64,000 nucleotides of DNA, from assembly GCA_900239685.1 (NCBI GenBank), contig OENT01000843.1:1-64000 (forward strand), read 5' to 3'. The position numbers and the translations under genes were made by a program. The notes under the pieces were generated by a model that saw only the letters and a program-made list of their open reading frames with translations, ran no database searches and had not been told where the DNA came from. The DNA comes from Rotaria macrura. Its lineage: Eukaryota > Rotifera > Eurotatoria > Philodinida > Philodinidae. Of this stretch, positions 12,273-25,567 are shown one piece after another. Position 1 is the stretch's first letter. Each line of letters starts with the position of its first letter.

Positions 12273-15200
12273 AAGAAATATCAAAAGGAAACAATGATTG
12301 ATGATGAAAAAAACTTTCCTTGCTTATTTCTTGTTGCGATTCAGTTTTCTGTTCATAATGATTAAAAAGGATATTTCAAGATCATAGTTTTTCTTAAAGA
12401 TCTTCTTTGCTATCTAATTCAACGACATATGAATTATTATTGATAAAAATCCGATACAATAAATTTTCCTTGTAGAATAATATTGACACTTAATACGATA
12501 TAAGAATCTGAGTCTAGGGATTTCATGTTGTGACATGTATTCGTCGATCGTGCTTTGACATACTCCATGTCCTTAGCTAAAGTTTTACTAATTATCGCAC
12601 GATACAAATCAATTCGACATGTGTACAAGGACGCAATGCGACTTCACTCATTTAGAGAAGTATATTTATATTGTCGATTTTCTAATTTTAAGTAGACGAT
12701 TACGTAGTTTTTATTTTCTTAAGAATGACTTTGGTTGTATTTTAGCAGACAAAGAATATAAAAATTCTACTCGATGGTTACTGTGCCAAAGTAAGCAGTA
12801 CTATCGTACTACGCCATTCAGTACACCTGTCAACATATTCAGAGACCATTCTTCAGTATGAGTCACACCGTGTACTTTGTATTCGAATTTCAAAATGATG
12901 AAAAATTATTGACAAAGAACAATTGAAATTTGAAATCGAACTTCCGAAATTTCTACTGCTGGAATCAATACAGCATATTCATAGACTATCGTTGGAATAT
13001 CTGAAAGAAGACACTCGAATATAGAATATAAATAAGTTTCTAGAAACCAAACCAAATTAAACGAAACGAATTCTATATTTGTTTTAAACCAAAACGAAGT
13101 TTATACAATGACACATCGAAAAGCATATTATTTTCGTAAGTAAAGAATGCAGTTCCGTTTTCTATACTTCACAAACGGAGATTCTTTCGTAAAATTGCAA
13201 TGAAAGTGAAAGGTTAACTTTTTCATGTAATCTATCATAGTTCTAGTACAATATTAGTCGTTGTATATTGAATAGAAATGTTATTTAAAAATTATATTGC
13301 GTAAGGCAGTTTGGAAGAGAGACAAATGAATCTTTGTTATCAACCAATAATCTACGTAGGTTATGATAGAATTTTACTTATAGAAGAGTGGGTATAACTC
13401 GTATCCTCAGAGCAAGGGAACACGAAAGCAATCGATTCTTATCAAATTATTCTCGGAATGCTTTATACCTAATATAATCATGGTTTGTTCCAGAGCATTC
13501 TGCGTTACATAAAATTTATCGAAAAGCAAATAATAGTAGAATCAGTCTATTGGCACATTTCGCTAGGCAAATGAATATCCAAAAAAAATATACATCAACA
13601 TTTGGCTCGGCAAAGAAGCACAAATCACTATGGAAGGACCAAGTCTAGGATGTTTATAGCACATATTCGAAACATAAAATGACAACTAAAAATATCTGAT
13701 AAGACTATTTTGTACTTTTTATTGACCTATTTGTTGAAAATCGGATGTAAGAGAAATGAACTTCTTGAAAGTAGTAGATAAATCAAAATCATAGCTATAT
13801 ATCAAGTCAATTCGATGCTGTTAAGTTTTGAGTAACACGAATAATTTTCGAAAGTCTCCGGTTAGTTACTAACGTCTTAGCAATGACAACGCTATAAATA
13901 ATCCTTTATTGTGTACAGCATTTTTCTTCTTAGCAAAAATTTGCCCTTGCTGTTGTTCTATAAAACTCAATAAATTGGAAGAATGTTATGTTTCGTCAAT
14001 ACAAAAAAATACAACCTACTGTTCATGTTCAACACTGGTAAGATCCGTCTTTCATTGAAGTCCAGTGTCAATTATGGATGAGAATGAACAAAGAAAGTAT
14101 GGAAAAGAAAATGAATTCTTCTCGTCTAATATTTGTATAGATTCTCATGTCGAAATTCCAAGTTAACGATTGATATTGCAAACTTTTAAATGAATTTATT
14201 TTGTAGACGAAATATGCATGTAATAGTTTTGTATAAAATTTCACAGCTGCACAAGGTTTTCATAGAATAGAAAACTTCTGGAAACGTCGATTTTAACATC
14301 TATCGACTCATATGTTACTTCTAAGTGATAGAAAGAAATAGGTATGTCTGAATATCGAGTAGATCACAAGTAGATCCATTGAATCTCTGCTATAAACTAT
14401 AGATATACATTAGTAAAAAGAAAGTGTTCTTGGTTTAGCTCGATATATGCACCAACTAGCTAAACTAAAATGAATCACAGATAGGATGGTATGTATTACA
14501 TATATGTCATTTAAAATATCTTCTCGAATGATGTGTTTTTCTTTTCATCTTAAAAATTTCTGCGTTATTTCAAAACTTGATGTAACAGCACGACTATTTC
14601 AAGAGTTACCTGATTACTGTCTTTATAGCTGAGTAACTGCTTGCATTTAAATTTTGAAACTGAAACAAATTTTTACAAATATTAGGTGAAAAAAAATACT
14701 AAATCATGTTTGTTCTTGAATAAAAAGTAATGTACCATCCATGCCTAAACAATTTGGTGTTTCCAGGAAATGAAAACAATTTACATTAGATAGGTCAATA
14801 GTTATAGTTTCTGTATTGAAGATGTTGCTCTTGAAGAAATCGAAAATCTATCGTAGAAATATTCCTTGTTTACTGATGCTGATGCGTCTGCATCGTAGAC
14901 TATTGACGTAAGAATAGTGCTCGACGAAAGATCGATGGCATTGTTTACTAGAAAAATATACCCTGTTGACGTATATTATCATCATGAGTCAAATTTAAGG
15001 TATTCTAACAATATTTTACGAAATGAAATATTCATTATTGTATTCCATAGATTTATTCAATTGATTTTCATATTTTAAATATCAATGTGATAAACTATTG
15101 TATTGTATTGATGATCGTCATACATCATCAACCATCACTAATTGTTTTCGTTCTGGTTTAGATGTAAGATCAAGCGATACAATTGTTTTATTTCTTATTC

Positions 15201-17817
15201 TATTGATTTCATCGATGAAAATATCAATGGTCGCTCGCCCTTTTTCATAGCCTTTTAAAATCTACTCCTTATTATATTAGTTAACGTTTCTTTTTTCCTA
15301 TCGTACTCATAATTCATTCAATCTTTCTTCAATCAGCTAATTTCGATTCTTTCACAGTACAAGCTGTCATTATTAAATGTCTGTGCAGTTATTTTACTAG
15401 TTATTATGACGACTATTCTTTTAACACGATTCGATAAAAGCCACGTAATACGCAAAATATAATTACGTACTGAAATTGTTTAGAAATGTTTCCTATTTTT
15501 CGAGTATTTCTTATCTAGCAAAGTTCGGACAGTTCGCACACACTCTAGCACAAATCAATGATTCATCACTTGTAACTCCTATACATTATTTATGAGCTGC
15601 ACAAGAGTTTCATGATTAGATAAAGAGAGAATTCTGTATCAAATAAAAAATTTAATAATGAAGTAATAAATTTACTATAATGTATATATATATATATATA
15701 TATATGACTTGTTTCACTAACTAATTTAATTAAGGTATTTTTCAATACTAAGAATCTTATATGAAAAATATCCATGATAAACGCACAATTCATAAAAGAA
15801 TTGTAATATTTCGTTCTTTTCTGTGCGTATAATCAGTAACATTACATAGAAAATATTAAAAACAAACAAAATTCTATTTAACTCTTCAATATGCCGAAGA
15901 TTTTATTTTTAATTCACAAAGATTCATAGTTAACAGAACTTTCGAGAATATCGATATGAGACTAGATATATTCAAATCGCGTGTTATTTTCCAGGCAGAT
16001 CGAAAATGTAATGCAGAGACTATGATTCAATTTTCATCATATTACAATAAAGTTCTTGACAAATGTGGAGCAAACAGAGATCAGGTCGCAAGTAAATATA
16101 ATCTATGTATCGTTGTTGTATATGTTCGACTTTTTTTCTCTTTTGAGTCGGTACTGACTAATTCCATCATTTACATTCATAATTTTAAAGCTGAAACGGA
16201 GGATTAGAAGTAAAATATTTAAAAAAGCTTTGTACAACACTGATCATTTATATATAGAAATGCTTATCTTATCGACTTGAAAATAGGCTTAATTAAAAAC
16301 AATATATTCTTCAAGGTAATACAGTATCACATGATTCGTCAATGTGACCGAATACAACATTCGGCTATAATGAATCTCCCTTTAAGAATGCTAAGATTTA
16401 CGATCCGTCAAGTAACTTCTTTTCTGCATTCAGATTATATTTTTACTACGTTGAATATGGTTGAAATCATCAAAGCACTTGTGAAAAAGAAAACCAGGTA
16501 TCAAATAAGTAAAATCATGTCGTTTCTGAAGGATTAAACCTCGAGCTATCCGCTGTTCAATGCATTCATAGTAATTGCAATATATTCTGGAAAAATAAAA
16601 TTGACTTTTTTTGCAGAGGGTATCAATTTTTTATGTGCAGTTGAAAGTTATTTTCTTTTTCATTGGTTCATACCTATTATAAATTTTACTATGAATAAAC
16701 TATTAGCTCTACATTATCAATGTAACATATGATTCATAGGTTCAGTAGATAATCATTTATATATTCTACGATTACAACATACACAGCACAGATTAGTTTC
16801 ACTGCTTGATTGTTATAGTATTATTATTATTCAGATGACTTCGATAAAAGAATTAATAAAATGAATGTGTTGTAAAGTAAGACAAACAATCATTTCAATA
16901 GATGTACATTTTACTTTTTCAATCATGATCCTTGAGGTCATTGTAATCAAAAACAAAACAGAATTCTTGAGAACTTCTCTTATTCGATCATCATCATCAT
17001 AAGAACGGAACAAAAATGAAAAATTCTTCAAAGAATTCACCTGTCGAGCATTAACATATCATACTAACACAAGATGGTTCAAAGTACTTAGCATTCCATT
17101 AGTGAGAATCTCGGTTTGTTTTCTGTTTCATCATAAGATATTTGTAGGCATGACATAGTCTCAAGTAGAAATCTATTTCTATTGCATGAGTTTCTCTGGA
17201 TTCAAATATAATTTCTTTCGCCGAAGAATTGAAATTTGTGCATCGTTGTAAATTTTTTTCCCACTAAGTTTTGCATGGGAAAAAAATTATTATATATCCA
17301 CAAGCATTCAATTTTAGACATGGTCAAATTTCTTCAACATTAAAAGACATCAAAGAATTACAGATAATCTATCACACACTGTTTTAGTACCTGGAGGAAA
17401 ACATTTTGTAGCTTAATCAAACATATAGTAACCAGGGACAACCAAATGTTACTGTGACATTGTGATCTCTGTGTTTCATCATTTGATGTGTATGCTAAAC
17501 ATTAGTCTATCTGTTCTGAAAAAGTTATATCTTTGTAATAATTTGCTGTCGAACAATTACTGAATGTTGCGCGCGTGCGAGAGAATATCTTACAGAAAAC
17601 ACATTCAGTTCGATATCATTCTTCTTTGAAACTTGCATATTCATACAAGTAATTAAACTTGTTCATCGATTATTTAAGTGAATCAGTTTTTAAACATAGT
17701 TTTATTTTATTTTTTTTTCTCTATTGATATATCACAAAGTCTATGCGTAAACAAAAAAGAAAAACAAAACATGCCAATCGTACTAGAAAAGTAGGAACCA
17801 TGATCTAGAGGAGTTTT
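12273..17817. other. Long AT-rich non-coding region
   Basis: About 5.5 kb with no gene I can support. A perfect (TA)n microsatellite sits at about 15683-15705. Open frames of 63-86 codons at 15956-16207 and 16277-16537 (plus strand) lack motifs and splice partners and were not called. Confidence 0.5.
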
Positions 17818-17823
17818 TTTATT
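17818..17823 (-). terminator. Poly(A) signal after the small-gene cluster
   Basis: AATAAA on the minus strand, about 135 nt after the stop of the last small gene and the first such signal downstream of the three-gene cluster. Confidence 0.4.
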
Positions 17824-17955
17824 GATGTAAACAATGCATATTGAACTATCTAATGTTTTGATGGTTTTAAAACGTGCTTATCAAACAAGTAGAAAGAGAA
17901 GAGAAATGTTCATCAATTAAATAAAAAACAACAAAGCAGAAACACGATGACATAT

Positions 17956-18314
17956 TTAACTAGTACTAGTTGTTGGAGAAGACGATGAAGAAGAAGTTGG
18001 TGTCGGAGAAGAGGACAGAGCAGCAAGGCGAGCACGTTCACGTTCAACAGCTTGTTTAACATAGGAACTGAAATAAGATAAATATTACATATTTGATATA
18101 TGTTGAAAAAAGAAGAGGCGAACAAAACTACATACTAATCATTATAAGTTGGTTGACCTTTCCATCGAGCAATCAAATCATACTTATAATTAAGATATAG
18201 AAATGTGTAGAATGTAATTCCACCAATAATAGGAATATGAGGACGATCTATAAAGAGCCATTCAGTAAATCGACGACCACGAAAAGCAAAGAGAGCTTCT
18301 TTGAGTAGACCCAT
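17956..18314 (-). CDS. Small one-pass membrane protein (third in cluster)
   Basis: Exons 18136-18314 and 17956-18067 join in frame to 96 residues. The first part is basic (LFAFRGRRF), followed by one hydrophobic segment (HIPIIGGITFYTFLYLNY), then a stretch with GQPTYNDYSYVKQ and a charged helix AVERERARL, ending in a Ser/Thr/Pro-rich tail. This layout is that of a small inner-membrane mitochondrial protein with a charged C-terminal helix. The GQxTxYxDxY...ER pattern after the membrane segment faintly recalls SMIM4/UQCC5, a complex III assembly factor, but I would not assign it on that. It starts 16 nt after the stop of the preceding gene and its introns are 68 nt, so it is probably translated from a shared or trans-spliced transcript. 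Confidence 0.75.
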
Positions 18315-18330
18315 ATTTAGTTGAAAACTT

Positions 18331-18635
18331 CTATTTTTTCTCTTGAGTTTTAGCAAGTGCTTCTCGAGCACGAGCCGTTCGATTCCAACCAATTATATCG
18401 GGTCTAAAATAAATAAATGAACTATTTCATGCTTCTATCTCACTTTACTTATGAATTACCGAATATATTCGAGTGGTACTAGTAGATAAAAAGACGCAGA
18501 TATGGTAGCAATAAGAAAAGTAGCACTTGTTAATGATATTGAACCACCACTAGGTGCAAATATTCGTCTCGTACGAACTTTTAATGGTTTCACACTGAAT
18601 GGATCGTATGCTGTTGTTGACTGTTTTGTATTCAT
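18331..18635 (-). CDS. Small one-pass membrane protein (second in cluster)
   Basis: Exons 18460-18635 and 18331-18403 give 82 residues in frame. A polar N-terminus with DPFSVKPLKVRTRRIF precedes one hydrophobic segment (ISLTSATFLIATISASFYLL), then LEYIRPDIIGWNRTAR and a Lys/Glu-rich end. It has no signal peptide of the secretory type. The start codon overlaps the stop codon of the gene upstream as ATGA (18632-18635), so an independent promoter or leader is not possible in the space between them. I do not recognise the family; membrane topology and neighbours suggest a mitochondrial inner-membrane microprotein, which is inference. Confidence 0.72.
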
Positions 18636-18897
18636 TCACTTTTCTTAGTTTTATCGTCAATAGGTGGCGATAGATATGGAATACGAAGTCCTAATAAATT
18701 ACGACGACGCTCAGATGGTGGAACAAGTGCGGGACTAAAAATAAATTACATAAAATTTCCGTTTCCTATATCTTCTAGTTTCTATTTTCAACAAACTTTT
18801 GTTGAATCGACCACCAAGATATATGAATACCAAGAAAAATAGCAGCGATAGTAACAATTGGACTTAAGCGAGTCTTATAGAATTTAATAAATCCCAT
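18632..18897 (-). CDS. Small one-pass membrane protein (first in cluster)
   Basis: Exons 18797-18897 and 18632-18734 give 67 residues. A basic N-terminus (MGFIKFYKTRL) leads into one hydrophobic segment (SPIVTIAAIFLGIHISWW), then ALVPPSERRRNLLGL and a Pro/Lys-rich tail. The order membrane helix, then P..PP..R...LLGL, is similar in outline to BRAWNIN/UQCC6 (C12orf73), a complex III assembly microprotein, but the match is weak and needs a profile search. The final TGA shares bases with the ATG of the next gene. Upstream, TMA7 ends 170 nt away on the same strand, with a poly(A) signal between them and an acceptor-like tattatag near 18926. Confidence 0.74.
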
Positions 18898-18970
18898 CCA
18901 GTCACGAAACAGAAACAAGAGATAAATCTATAATATTGAAAAATACTTAGCACCAGAATACTCGAGAATA

Positions 18971-18976
18971 TTTATT
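18971..18976 (-). terminator. Poly(A) signal for TMA7
   Basis: AATAAA on the minus strand about 91 nt after the TMA7 stop and about 75 nt before the next start codon; the spacing is like that between genes of an operon resolved by trans-splicing. Confidence 0.4.
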
Positions 18977-19066
18977 AAATGAAAAACAAAAATAAAACGT
19001 TTCAATTAGATGATAAAATCAAGAATCAGCTGTAGTTTTAATGTAAGCCTGAAAATTTATCATCGC

Positions 19067-19353
19067 TTATTTGCCCAATTTAAGCGGACCTTTACCACTC
19101 GCTTTCTTTTTGGCTTCTAGAAAAATAACAACATGTATAACCTAGGATATTGATCATTTTTTTCTGAATTTACCTTCAAGCTTCTTTTGCTCTTCACGCT
19201 GTTTTTCTTTAAACGCTTTTTCATCGTCGTCGACTTCCTTTTCTTCTTTTTTAGGATTTTTTCTAATAGAATACAAAGATAGAACTAGATTATTAATCAA
19301 AAGAACAATACAACTTACAATGGTTTCAATTTGCCACCCTGACGACCAGACAT
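19067..19353 (-). CDS. TMA7: Translation machinery-associated protein 7 (TMA7/CCDC72)
   Basis: Three small exons (19319-19353, 19174-19262, 19067-19116) join in frame to 57 residues. The family signature is clear: start MSGRQGGKLKPL, a central acidic and lysine-rich helix with DDDEKAFKEKQREEQKKLE, and an end of ASGKGPLKLGK. The length matches the roughly 60-residue family. TMA7 is a conserved ribosome-associated protein. Intron positions are after codon 11/12 and in the glutamate following KKL. It is divergent from the PP1 gene, with about 540 nt between the two start codons, and lies directly upstream of the three small membrane protein genes on the same strand. Confidence 0.93.
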
Positions 19354-19893
19354 TGTCTCTCGTTCGTATCCAAAAACTGAGTATGATGCAAAACTAACTG
19401 TTAATGTCACGAGCAGAAATTCATACCATGAGTCATAAGATACGTTTAAAAAGACCAATCTATCTATCTATAATAAAAAAAAGAAATAATGTATCTCCCT
19501 TTTCTAAAGAAATTTATTTTTAAATAACAAATTAAAATTAGAAAAAGTTTTCATTTAATTTAATGTTTTCATTTAGTTAAAATGTTTTAGAACGACATCT
19601 TCATTGCCATATTTTTTGCTCTTCCTATCGTCTTGCCCTTCACTCATAAATGAAACCAACCCTTCTATCGCTATCATCATTGCACATTTATTCCTTTTTC
19701 TTTTACCAATCGAGAGCTTTTGTAAAACAAAAAATGTCTACAAGACGTTACCATAGACGCCAATAAGAAAGAACAAGAGTGAACGACTAGGTGTAAAAAA
19801 AAAGCAACAAACAGATGTATGTTTGCGCACACATAAATCGGTAGTTTTTCTTCTTTTTTTTTAAACTTTTTTTCTTCTGTAGAATACCTACCT
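19354..19893. promoter_or_regulatory. Divergent intergenic region TMA7 / PP1
   Basis: The 540 bp between two start codons on opposite strands must hold both promoters. No TATA box was recognised. Near the right end a long T-rich tract ends in ctgtag (AG at 19881-19882), a good 3' splice site 12 nt before the PP1 ATG, suggesting a 5' UTR intron or a trans-spliced leader. Confidence 0.5.
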
Positions 19894-21962
<2,069 letters not shown>

Positions 21963-24900
21963 ACAATGATAAAATACGAAATATGTTTTGTTTTTTTTTT
22001 GTTTGTTTATTTGTTCCTTTTGATCGATCGTGTATATAAAACTAATATCTTCGAGCTTGTTTATGCTCATATCCTCTCTTTTTCGCTCCTTCCCGATACG
22101 TTCTGATCATGTAATGATGTTTGATTTTTCTCTTGCGCCGTGATTTAAATGACAAACATAGAGTGAGAGAGATAGAGAGAGAAAGAAAGAAAGACAGAAG
22201 ACAAAAAGAAAATGGTGAACACAACGGTTTTTTCACCTTTGGTTTTCGAATTTTTCAATGGCCTACAATTAGCTATTGATTTCATTTCCATATTGTTATA
22301 TTATATTATTTACCTATTTTCACCCCGTGTTTTTCTTTTCTAGCCGAATTCATAAAAATAGAAAAACGAGAGTTTACTTTTGACATAACTGATTCTCTAT
22401 GTTTCTTCTTTACTATCTCATTGAATTTCGTGTGTTCTTTGTTTATCACATGTGTTGTTATCACTTGCTTTCTCGGAGGAATTTTTCTTTTTCGTTCTAT
22501 CTTCTATTCGCTTTCGCCCTTCTTGTTTTCTTTTTGATCTAGAGAGTCATTTCAATAAAAATTTAAACAAAAAAAAAGACAGAAAGAAAAAGAGTGAATA
22601 ATGAAAATATAAAGAGAAATATATATAATGTGTAATTGTTGTGTTAGTTAAATTCTCTAGATAATAGATTTTCTGTCGATTCTGTAAATAGATTATATCT
22701 GATGCTTTCTGTTTGTGGAATGAGACTGGAAAAACAAGATTATTGACAGTTATCTTAGATGCAATAACAAAGAAGCGACCTGGACTTGTTGATATAATTT
22801 TGTAACATTTTCTTTTTCTGATTTAGTCGAATATTTATTCAGAACATCAACAAAGCATAATAGTCAATATTTACTCGTTCTCAATTATTATTATTCAAAT
22901 AAAAAGTTTTTCTGTGCATTCGATTTTTTTCGCATGGAAACATTTGAAAAATCGATGCTAATTTATCAAATGATTGAATTTTACGATTGAATTATGAAAG
23001 GAAAGAAAAATGAATGATGAACTCTGTTGGATACGATCGAAAGGTTTTAAAAATATTGTTTTCAACTAAATATAGACGTTTGATTTTAAATGTTTTGTTT
23101 TTCTTATTGACAATGAAATCAAGCAATGGACAGATACATTATTTATGATTCCATACGACGTGTCAAATGTACTTTACTAATGCACACTCTATATTTATTT
23201 GTTTTACTTCATTCTAATACGTAGGAAAAACAAAAAGAAACATCATTAAAAAATCAATAGACTTTTTAATCTCTTGTATTATGAAATTACCAATCGTTTA
23301 TAATATCAATATATTGAAATGTTTTTCATCAACAAAACTTAATGATTTGAGTACATATCGAAGAGCAACTGAAATTATTATGTCAAAATACATTTGAACT
23401 TATAGAATGATTATTTATTAGAAGAGAAGTATTCAAGCATTCAAATTCAGAATGTTCAATAGAGTGTATTGAACTGACAAATTAATCATCCAGAAAACAT
23501 TAGTTTATTGAATAAGATTGATTTTTATTCATTTATATATATATATTGTATTTCTTATTTGAAGAGTATTCCAAACTACCTGTTATTTGAATGTTGAACT
23601 TATATTAAATTAAAGTGATTGTCAATATTATGCTGTCATCTGGAAAATTCAAGGGTATTGCAAATGAAACAGTGAAAACAACAGAAGAAACAACCAACAA
23701 ATAGATAATATCGAGTGTCGAAAATATTTACGACAAAAAAGTGTATGACAGCTGGTCTATAGAATACATCTGTAAATATGCTGCAAAATGGAACTAGTCG
23801 ATTTTGGTGTGTGATTGAAACAAGGACTATTCATCATGGACTGATTAAACACGTTGTACTTTTGTTTTTATTCCAGAATGGATACTTCATTTTACTATTT
23901 AAATACATCGAACAATACAATACCTGAAGTCATAATGAAAATTAGAATTATTCTTTTTTGCTTTCAAAATGATAATCTAATATGACACAAATGACACTTC
24001 ATATTCATCTAATCAAAAGCTGTTAGATACTTTATTTGAATAAAGAGACAATTTTTCAAAAGACTGAGTTCCTAATTGCTTTCTTCTGTTTCAACTAATA
24101 CTGTGATGTTAGCATATCTCGCATCAGACTCGATAGTTGAATCACGTTGTTATCGTTCGATCATTTTCTATAGTTTTACACTATATGAACGCCCATAAAT
24201 AAATAGGACAGAATCTTCACATATGTAATCAACTGATGTATACTCGTTGAGATTATATCCGTGGCTTTCACCAGCATCCTGCAATTAAATTGCGTAGACA
24301 ATCTTCAATGATATACATATTTATATAGATGCATACATCATTTGTGATGGAATAAAACTTACTCTAGATGTTATAATTACATGAAAAAAAGTAAAACAAC
24401 ACAATTTAATGAAACTATAAGATATTGACTCTATGAATGAAAATCATTCGTCTCATATTTCGACTAATGAATCGAGTTTAGAGAGAATGTAATAGATCCT
24501 CTTTTCTTTTCTCAAGGCCAAACGAAATTCTCTAGGCAAGCAAACATTCATAGTTAAGGATAAATTTAATAATCTGTATAATGTTTCGGCTTGAGTCAAC
24601 AGACTAGAAACTACAACAAATCAGACATAGCTACTCATAGAACGAATCTGATTCATGCCAAGAAAACGATAGTCTTGAAAAAAGAAAGATCTAACCAATA
24701 ATCGAGTAGATCATTCTAGGAAATTGAATTACATCCGAAACTATGAATAAATTTCAATAATGTAGAATTCGAATATCGTTTAGTATTATTTTCAAAAGAT
24801 GAAAAACTTTCGAAGTTAATTTAACACAGTAACAAACAACGGGAATTAGTTTAAAGTATATCTAAATGATGTGTGTAATTGTCGAAGAACAAATTTTAAG

Positions 24901-25505
24901 TTTCTTTCATTATTCTATAACATGACCGTCAATCAAATATGTTACGTTTAATCTATATGATTAGAAAAGAAGAAAAAAAAAAGAAAACCAACAAACAAAA
25001 TTTTTACAAAAATACTCATATACATAGGAGAAGTGAGAAATAAACCAACAACAACAACAAACAGCATTACAAATCTAGCTTTGGTAATAGGTTTCTTTTT
25101 TAGTCCCATATTTCTTTCTTGCTTTTTCTGTATATGATTCATGCATTTAAAGCGTGAAGGATAGAGGTGCCTTCTAAGAGAAACAAAAATGAAAACATAT
25201 GCATCTACGCAAACAGCCATACTCAACTAAATGAACATAAAAACTGTTCGCAAGGAAAAGAAAAAAAAACAAAACATAAGATCCTTTTTACATAGAAGAA
25301 GTCAATCGAGAGAGGAATGTTGAAAAAAAAACTACAGTCTGATATGATAAATTCTTCGAAATAAACAACAAAACTTCTTTTTATATCAGTCAATCAAATT
25401 AAGAAAAGATAGGAGAAAAGAAAACAGGTATCTGATAGAGCAAAACATGAAAAGAAAAGACAGAAAATTCTCTTCGAGACGTTTCAGTAAAAAGGAAGAC
25501 CAATA
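21963..25505. other. 3' untranslated region of PP1 and AT-rich non-coding DNA
   Basis: Convergent region between PP1 and the CD2AP-like gene. Contains a purine-rich GA/GAAA microsatellite at about 22163-22206 and a short (TA)n near 23538. No coding sequence was recognised. Confidence 0.55.
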
Positions 25506-25511
25506 TTTATT
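25506..25511 (-). terminator. Poly(A) signal for CD2AP-like gene
   Basis: AATAAA on the minus strand 57 nt after the stop codon. Confidence 0.45.
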
Positions 25512-25567
25512 CACATTATTGTTTCTTTGTTTTTCAATGATAAGTTTGTCTCTTTTTTCGTTCTAAT

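Noticed and set aside
15956..16537. Two consecutive 83-86 codon frames on the plus strand
   Set aside because: They do not join in frame through GT/AG sites and show no domain.
18135..18392. Longer start (85 codons) for the third small membrane gene
   Set aside because: Its extra N-terminal codons overlap the second gene in another frame; the downstream ATG at 18314 gives a cleaner membrane-protein start just after the second gene's stop.
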